From assembly GCF_022698165.1 (NCBI RefSeq), contig NZ_JALDAY010000002.1:558001-622000 (forward strand): a stretch of DNA of 64,000 bases, read 5' to 3'. The notes under the pieces are model-generated. The model did not search any database and was not told the origin of the DNA. It saw nothing but the letters and a program-made list of their open reading frames with translations. Shown here piece after piece: positions 60,501-64,000 of this stretch (its first letter is position 1; each line of letters starts with the position of its first letter). The DNA comes from Streptomyces cylindrosporus (GTDB lineage: Bacteria; Actinomycetota; Actinomycetes; Streptomycetales; Streptomycetaceae). Made by a program: the position numbers and the translations under genes.

Positions 60501-60934
60501 ACTTCGCGCGCGTACTGCTCAACACCAACGGCACCATGGTGCTGTCCCTGCGCAAGCGAGTAGCAGCCACGGAGTCAGCGCTGGGCAGCACGTTCACGAT
60601 CCCGGGGACCTACACGGCAGGCGCGAAGTACCGCCTCCGGTTCTCCGTCGTGGGCTCCACGCTCAGCGCAAAGGCCTGGGCTGACGGGGCCACGGAGCCT
60701 TCGGCCTGGCAATTGACAACCACGGACACAGCGTTGTCCGCCGCCGGATCAGTGGGAGCTATCTCGTTCATCGGAACCGCGTCGACCCTGACCTTCCCCA
60801 CGACGCTCAGCTTCGACCTGATCGATCTTCAGTTCCAGGCCTTCACCGTCACGCGCGCTGTGAACGGCGTGACCAAGTCCCACTCCGCAGGCGAGGCGGT
60901 GAACGTCGCCAACCCCATGATCACGTCTCTCTGA
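57572..60934 (+). CDS. Large minor tail protein
   Basis: A 1120-residue baseplate/minor tail protein from GTG 57572. The first ~100 residues match distal-tail-like proteins (LDIRTDLSLGGIWTNISDDV, LTLTLDNRAGKYSQRN). A concanavalin-like region follows (~95-270), then a central domain and a second jelly-roll-like region near 880-1080 (FEGRTLTGSWGTSS, LRFSVVGSTLSAKAWADGAT). It probably forms the hub that holds the tailspike encoded next. Confidence 0.85.
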   Translation: MEFPLDIRTDLSLGGIWTNISDDVYVRDVKAITRGLRDQGSAADPSSLTLTLDNRAGKYSQRNAMSPLFGQIGRNTPIRVSLPSDGDHYLQLDARTGNYASTPDVGTLDITGDLDVRAEIAPDWYGASNQLIIGKWDRANLQQSWVLMIDDGLLYFRFSTDANADLGGRFFATPLPQLPERAAVRATLDLDNGAGGNTVTFYWAETLDGPWTQMGQPTTLLAGTDPIYSGSAPLAIGITDLRNGLSEARYPMNGRGYRFEVRSGINGTVVAAPDFRALAAGTTSFTDSTGKVWTLSGNAEIRDREDRFVGEVASWPLRWSTDDADRYTSITANGILRRLGQGAKALDSTLRRRIPSGNPVAYWAMEEQQDAVQAYSPIPGVLPASVSSVEWASWDTLPSSAPLPKLTGTSSLSAPVPTFTGGKWQVEFVYNADDIVPTSNAQLISFTSNGVIKRWIVEVRSGLATVSGFTSASATVATRVIYQGVTVGADIFHGWTRLRFSATDDADGSGFTWSITWQDVGGDAGGLTRTYATGSCGSISLISADWPASTEGWGFGHLSVTRDVGSTLYNGSDNAYLGETAIQRMRRLATEERISFTRAPGRLDAAQVGYQRQDSLVNLFEAAADADGGILTEDMRRIGLHYRDRSSLYTQDPAITLSYTEPGLGPDIEPVDDDTDIVNDVTVTRDGGSSARAVLTEGALSVNPAPDGIGKYDAAHTVSLATDSQSEPVAYWRLHLGTWDGARYPSVTLMLHKPGAEWLIPLVQRLREGDKIRLTDLPEWVSHDDVDLLVMGWSEILDLYRWEITLNCIPAGPWNTGVTDDATFSKADTDGTVLGLPMTQTATTAYVRVTDGPHWTTSPAFMPIPIRVAGETMNVTAATEAPADTFEGRTLTGSWGTSSDGLMVWTPIGGTLASDYAVSAGAGKHVHTSRGITRRTYAPVPQADTDTVAVWSWDKVPVGDTQFHALTARYQNTDNYYFARVLLNTNGTMVLSLRKRVAATESALGSTFTIPGTYTAGAKYRLRFSVVGSTLSAKAWADGATEPSAWQLTTTDTALSAAGSVGAISFIGTASTLTFPTTLSFDLIDLQFQAFTVTRAVNGVTKSHSAGEAVNVANPMITSL

Positions 60935-60944
60935 GGAGGCCTCT

Positions 60945-62555
60945 TTGTCCACCCCTGTCGATCAGTGGCGCCCTGGCATGGACGTCACGGGGGGCCGCCT
61001 TCAGTACATGCTGGAGCGCCTGAACACCAGCTCCACCGTGAACGTCGAGACCTTCGGCGCTGTCGGCGACGGCATCACGGACGACACCCTGGCCATTCAG
61101 GCAGCGCTGGACCTGGCTCACTCCTCCGGCGGTGGCCTGGTCCAGTTCACGCCTGGCAAGACGTACGCGGTGTCGACGTTCCTGGTCGTCTACGACTACA
61201 CCACCGTGTACGCGTACGGCGCGACGATCAAGGCGATAGGTAACAGCGGGATCCTCCGCAACTTCCTGTCCTCTGAGACCTTCAACGCCTACGAAGGCCA
61301 CTCCCACATTCAGATCCTGGGCGGGCGCTGGGACGGCAACGCCTTCAACGGCACCACGGGCAGCGTCACCGCCGAGACGGACGTGATGAACTTCGTTCAC
61401 GCCCAGGACATCACGGTCCGTGACGCGACGATCGAGAACACGTCCACGGCTCACGCCCTGGAGTTCAACGCGGTCGACGGTGGCCGCGCCCTGAACTGCC
61501 GCTTCCTGGGCTACAACGACAACAGCTCCGACGCCTCCCGCCAGTTCAGCGAGGCGATCCAGATCGACATCTCTGTGTCTGGGTCCTCGTCCATCGGGTC
61601 CTTCGACAACACCCCCGCGAAGAACATCCTGGTGGACGGCTGCTACTTCGGCGTCTCCTCGCGCTGCGGCAAGTTTGGCCGCGCCGTCGGGTCTCACACG
61701 CTGGCGTCCGGCCAGTACTACTACGGGATCCAGATCGTCAACAACAGGATCGAAGGCACGCTCCAGGAGGGCGTCCGGGGCTACGGCTGGCGCCGCTCCG
61801 TCATCGCGAACAACGTGATCTCCGGGACCGGCTACTCGGGTATCTGGCTGGGGATCCCGAACCCCTCCACGGCTGGCTACACGGCGACCTCGTATGACCT
61901 GACGATCCAGGGCAACACGATCACTGCGCCGGCCACGGACTCCGCGATCCGGGTCGTCGGCTACTCCGGCGCGTCGATCGCCCAGGTCACCGTTAACGGC
62001 AACTCGATCAACGGCGGCTCGACCGGCAACGCGAACGGGATCCAGATGGAGTACTGCAACTCCCCCGTGGTCTCCGGCAACACCCTGGCCTCCGTCCAGT
62101 CGACCGGCATCTACAACGTGAACTCCGACTCCGGCACGATCACGGGTAACACGATCCGGGGTACTGCCTCGAACGGGATCAACGTCAGCAACTCCTCTGG
62201 CACGGTCGTCAGCTCCAACCACGTCCGCGACGCCAGCACGAACCACTGCATCTTCATCGGTGCATCGAACGACTTCCTGGTCACCGCCAACCGAGTCGTG
62301 AACGCGGCCTCCACGGGCGCAGGTATCCGCCTGGGCGGGACCGCGACGGACGGAACCGTTAACGGCAACCGCGTCGTCAAGGGCACGTCCCAGAACGGGA
62401 TCAGCGTCGACAGCACTGCGACCGGATGCATCGTCGCGAACAACGACCTGAGCGGTAACGGCTGGTCCACTGCAACCGCGCTGGCCTTCTCTGCCACGGT
62501 CACCACCAGCTTCGGCGGCGGGTCGACCTCCCCCGGCTTCAACCGCGTGTCCTGA
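60945..62555 (+). CDS. Tailspike with right-handed beta-helix (pectate-lyase fold)
   Basis: A 536-residue protein from TTG 60945. VNVETFGAVGDGITDDTLAI marks the start of a pectate-lyase/RHGA-type beta-helix at ~35. The remainder is a ladder of NxITGN/VxGNxI-type coils (IVNNRIEGTLQEGVRG, ITGNTIRGTASNGINVSNSS). Such spikes bind and often cut host surface polysaccharide. Two CGTTAACG sites (61991, 62357) fall in the repeat coils at VNGN codons. Confidence 0.88.
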   Translation: MSTPVDQWRPGMDVTGGRLQYMLERLNTSSTVNVETFGAVGDGITDDTLAIQAALDLAHSSGGGLVQFTPGKTYAVSTFLVVYDYTTVYAYGATIKAIGNSGILRNFLSSETFNAYEGHSHIQILGGRWDGNAFNGTTGSVTAETDVMNFVHAQDITVRDATIENTSTAHALEFNAVDGGRALNCRFLGYNDNSSDASRQFSEAIQIDISVSGSSSIGSFDNTPAKNILVDGCYFGVSSRCGKFGRAVGSHTLASGQYYYGIQIVNNRIEGTLQEGVRGYGWRRSVIANNVISGTGYSGIWLGIPNPSTAGYTATSYDLTIQGNTITAPATDSAIRVVGYSGASIAQVTVNGNSINGGSTGNANGIQMEYCNSPVVSGNTLASVQSTGIYNVNSDSGTITGNTIRGTASNGINVSNSSGTVVSSNHVRDASTNHCIFIGASNDFLVTANRVVNAASTGAGIRLGGTATDGTVNGNRVVKGTSQNGISVDSTATGCIVANNDLSGNGWSTATALAFSATVTTSFGGGSTSPGFNRVS

Positions 62556-62631
62556 CCCTCCCCTCATCTCTGGCCTCCGGGCGCTGGCACCGCTGCCTGC
62601 CCGGAGGTCGCCCCATGAAAGGACGTTAACG

Positions 62632-63585
62632 ATGTCTACTCCCATGACGGCGGACCAGCTCATGGCCCAGCTGAAGAAGTGGGGCGTCAAGTACCAGGAG
62701 TACCGGTCCTGGCGGACCCACAACCGCGCCGGCCACGGTGCCTGGGGCCCGGTCAACGGATTCATGGTCCACCACACGGGCAGCGACGCGAGCGACCAGC
62801 GTTCGCTCCTCTACAACGGCACGGCGGCTCTCCCCGGTCCGCTGTGTCACTTCGGTCTGGCCCAGGACGGGACGGTCCACCTGATCGGCTGGGGCCGCGC
62901 GAACCACGCGGGCGCGGGCGACCCGGACGTCCTGAAGGCCGTCGAGAACGAGTCGTACGGCGCGTACCCGCCCGCCGACAACCAGTCGAGCGTAGACGGC
63001 AACGCCCGCTTCTACGGCGTGGAGATCTGGTACAGCGGCAGCCACAAGATGAGCGACGCCCAGTACGCGACCCTGCGCAAGCTGGCCGCCGCCCTCTGCG
63101 ACTTCCACGGCTGGTCCGCGAAGTCGGTCATCGCTCACGCGGAGTGGGGTTCCCCGGGCAAGTGGGACCCGGGCATGGCCCCCGGCAAGACCTACGACAT
63201 GGCCGTTGTCCGTGCCGACATCGCCGCGACCCTGGCCAGCAAGTCGGCCACTCCGTCCGCGCCCTCGACGCCGACCCCGAAGCCGTCCACTCCGGCCAAG
63301 CCGTCCGTGTCGCTGTCGAAGCTGGTGACCGCTGCGAAGCGGAACCCGTCCGCGAAGGGGACCCCGGTCACCTACAGCGGTGTCCGCACCGTGGAGGCGG
63401 CTCTGGTCAAGGCGGGCCTCCTGTCCGCGAGCAAGGCGGACGGGCACTACGGCACGGACACGATCAAGGCGTACGCGGCCTGGCAGCACAAGTGCGGCTA
63501 CTCCGGCAAGGCGGCGGACGGTGTCCCCGGCCCCTCGACCCTGCGGAAGCTGGCCGCTAAGTACGGCTTCACCGTGACCGCCTGA
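62632..63585 (+). CDS. Endolysin: N-acetylmuramoyl-L-alanine amidase with C-terminal cell-wall domain
   Basis: A 317-residue lysin. The amidase_2 domain occupies ~1-200, with zinc-ligand regions NGFMVHHTGSDAS, YGVEIWYSGSHKM and IAHAEWGSPGKWDPGM. A Pro/Ser/Thr linker (~205-225) leads to a C-terminal peptidoglycan-binding-like domain (VEAALVKAGLLSASKADGHY, YAAWQHKCGYSGKAADGVPG). It cleaves the glycan-peptide bond of the host wall at lysis. CGTTAACG overlaps the space between the Shine-Dalgarno sequence and the ATG. Confidence 0.92.
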   Translation: MSTPMTADQLMAQLKKWGVKYQEYRSWRTHNRAGHGAWGPVNGFMVHHTGSDASDQRSLLYNGTAALPGPLCHFGLAQDGTVHLIGWGRANHAGAGDPDVLKAVENESYGAYPPADNQSSVDGNARFYGVEIWYSGSHKMSDAQYATLRKLAAALCDFHGWSAKSVIAHAEWGSPGKWDPGMAPGKTYDMAVVRADIAATLASKSATPSAPSTPTPKPSTPAKPSVSLSKLVTAAKRNPSAKGTPVTYSGVRTVEAALVKAGLLSASKADGHYGTDTIKAYAAWQHKCGYSGKAADGVPGPSTLRKLAAKYGFTVTA

Positions 63586-63604
63586 CGTGACCCGGGAGGA
63601 CAGC

Positions 63605-63841
63605 GTGGACAACGACCTTGGGACAGTGTCCATCGGCGCTCGCGAGATCTACGACCAGCTGGTGGCCATGCGGGACGAGGTCCGCGCGTCCGCTCAAACT
63701 CACGTGGCCGTGGCCGAGAAGCTGGCCGACCACGAGGACAGGCTTCGGTCAGTGGAGCGATGGAAGTACGCCGTCCCGACCGCCCTGGCCACGGCCGTCA
63801 TATCGGCGGCCACCACCATCACAACCGTCGTCCTGAAGTGA
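63605..63841 (+). CDS. Holin-like membrane protein with coiled coil
   Basis: A 78-residue protein from GTG 63605 after GGGAGGA. A hydrophilic helical part (IYDQLVAMRDEVRASAQTHV, AEKLADHEDRLRSVERW) precedes one C-terminal transmembrane helix (YAVPTALATAVISAATTITT). Its place right after the endolysin suggests a holin or holin regulator. Confidence 0.75.
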   Translation: MDNDLGTVSIGAREIYDQLVAMRDEVRASAQTHVAVAEKLADHEDRLRSVERWKYAVPTALATAVISAATTITTVVLK

Positions 63842-63848
63842 GGCATAC

Positions 63849-64000
63849 ATGGGAGAGCACTCCGCCCCGAACGCTGGCGTCGCGGGCAAGGCCCTGGAGG
63901 TCGTCCGCTGGGTCTGGCGCAACCGGCGCAAGGTCGCTGCCGCAGCGATCGTCGCGTTGCCGTTCGTCGCTCGGTACGTACCCGGCTTCCCCTCCGAGGA
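63849..64000 (+). CDS. Second holin-like membrane protein, cut by window end
   Basis: From ATG 63849 the reading frame encodes VVRWVWRNRRKVAAAAIVAL and a following hydrophobic stretch, a basic anchor plus one transmembrane helix, and runs off the window after ~50 codons. The adjacent position to lysin and holin genes suggests a lysis role. Confidence 0.65.
   Translation, partial: MGEHSAPNAGVAGKALEVVRWVWRNRRKVAAAAIVALPFVARYVPGFPSE

Larger units (their letters stand above)
43755..62631. repeat. Dispersed palindrome CGTTAACG, eight copies in the prophage
   Basis: Exact copies start at 43755, 44092, 46409, 48338, 59602, 61991, 62357 and 62624, with a near match (GGTTAACG) at 41646. Most read CCGTTAACGA/G. 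Six lie in coding regions using the rare codon pair GTT-AAC or its shifted form; two are intergenic. In the 40.8 kb of host DNA I found only one GTTAAC (4919) and no exact CGTTAACG. Confidence 0.75.
40830..64000 (+). mobile_element. Integrated siphovirus-type prophage, left ~23 kb
   Basis: Everything from the junction to the window end has phage organisation: integrase, HNH nucleases, tRNA genes, terminase, portal, capsid, connectors, tail and lysis genes, nearly all rightward. Gene order (HNH, small and large terminase, SPP1-type portal, MuF-like, scaffold, capsid, HK97-type neck proteins, tail) is that of long non-contractile-tailed actinophages. Immunity, replication and excision genes and attR are not in the window. 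All structural genes seen have intact frames, so the element may be functional. Confidence 0.95.

Noticed and set aside
1..64000. CRISPR arrays, rRNA genes, insertion sequences
   Set aside because: No regularly spaced repeats, no rRNA-like sequence and no transposase gene were seen on reading the window.
40990..64000. Programmed defence island inside the prophage
   Set aside because: Apart from two HNH proteins and unassigned small genes, all genes fit packaging, structure or lysis roles; no toxin-antitoxin or known defence genes are recognisable in this part.

Overview
The window is high-GC actinomycete DNA, most likely from Streptomyces. The evidence is strong third-position GC, many GTG/TTG starts, purine-rich Shine-Dalgarno sequences, ATGA/GTGA gene couplings and the gene families present. 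About 40.8 kb is host chromosome. The last ~23 kb is the left part of an integrated siphovirus-type prophage whose right end lies outside the window.

Host layout. 0-7.7 kb: cell-surface glycan genes (a UDP-GlcNAc 2-epimerase, a UDP-sugar 6-dehydrogenase, two GT4 glycosyltransferases, a methyltransferase, a coiled-coil protein). 7.7-16.4 kb: a VOC protein, a GT-B-like protein containing a heptanucleotide repeat, a STAND/TPR ATPase, a PPOX-type oxidoreductase, an autoregulated-looking TetR/MFS efflux pair and a serine hydrolase. 16.4-27.3 kb: the most interesting host locus. A GTP cyclohydrolase II paralogue carries Met120 where riboflavin enzymes have Tyr, the substitution I recall being linked to release of the formylated pyrimidine FAPy. 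It lies back to back with a creatininase-family protein resembling the archaeal FAPy deformylase ArfB. On one side, coupled to the cyclohydrolase, are a flavin oxidoreductase and two fungal-type saccharopine dehydrogenases (LYS1- and LYS9-like). On the other side are coupled genes for a PTPS/QueD-like protein lacking key active-site residues, a glycosyltransferase, a methyltransferase and an LPG-synthase-like membrane protein, with a nearby MDR dehydrogenase and a CDP-alcohol phosphatidyltransferase. I infer an uncharacterised pathway from GTP to a modified, perhaps membrane-associated, product. 27.3-34.4 kb: a SMI1/KNR4 fragment, GNAT proteins, a peptide/opine-type importer without an ATPase plus an MFS exporter, and a P-loop ATPase gene behind a Zur-like palindrome. 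34.4-40.8 kb: a sugar ABC transporter with a GH1 beta-glucosidase, then a Tat-exported beta-helix protein gene cut by the prophage.

Prophage. A large serine integrase starts within tens of bases of the host junction. Then come a zinc-ribbon protein, an HNH nuclease, small membrane proteins, a ~540-base structured non-coding stretch, two tRNA genes (one with a 9-nt anticodon loop), a second HNH nuclease, a cos-like region, terminase, portal, MuF-like protein, scaffold, capsid, connectors, tail tube, tail chaperones with a GGGAAAC -1 frameshift site, tape measure, minor tail protein, beta-helix tailspike, endolysin and holin-like proteins. The palindrome CGTTAACG occurs eight times here and was not found in the 40.8 kb of host DNA. 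It may be a dispersed repressor or structural site.
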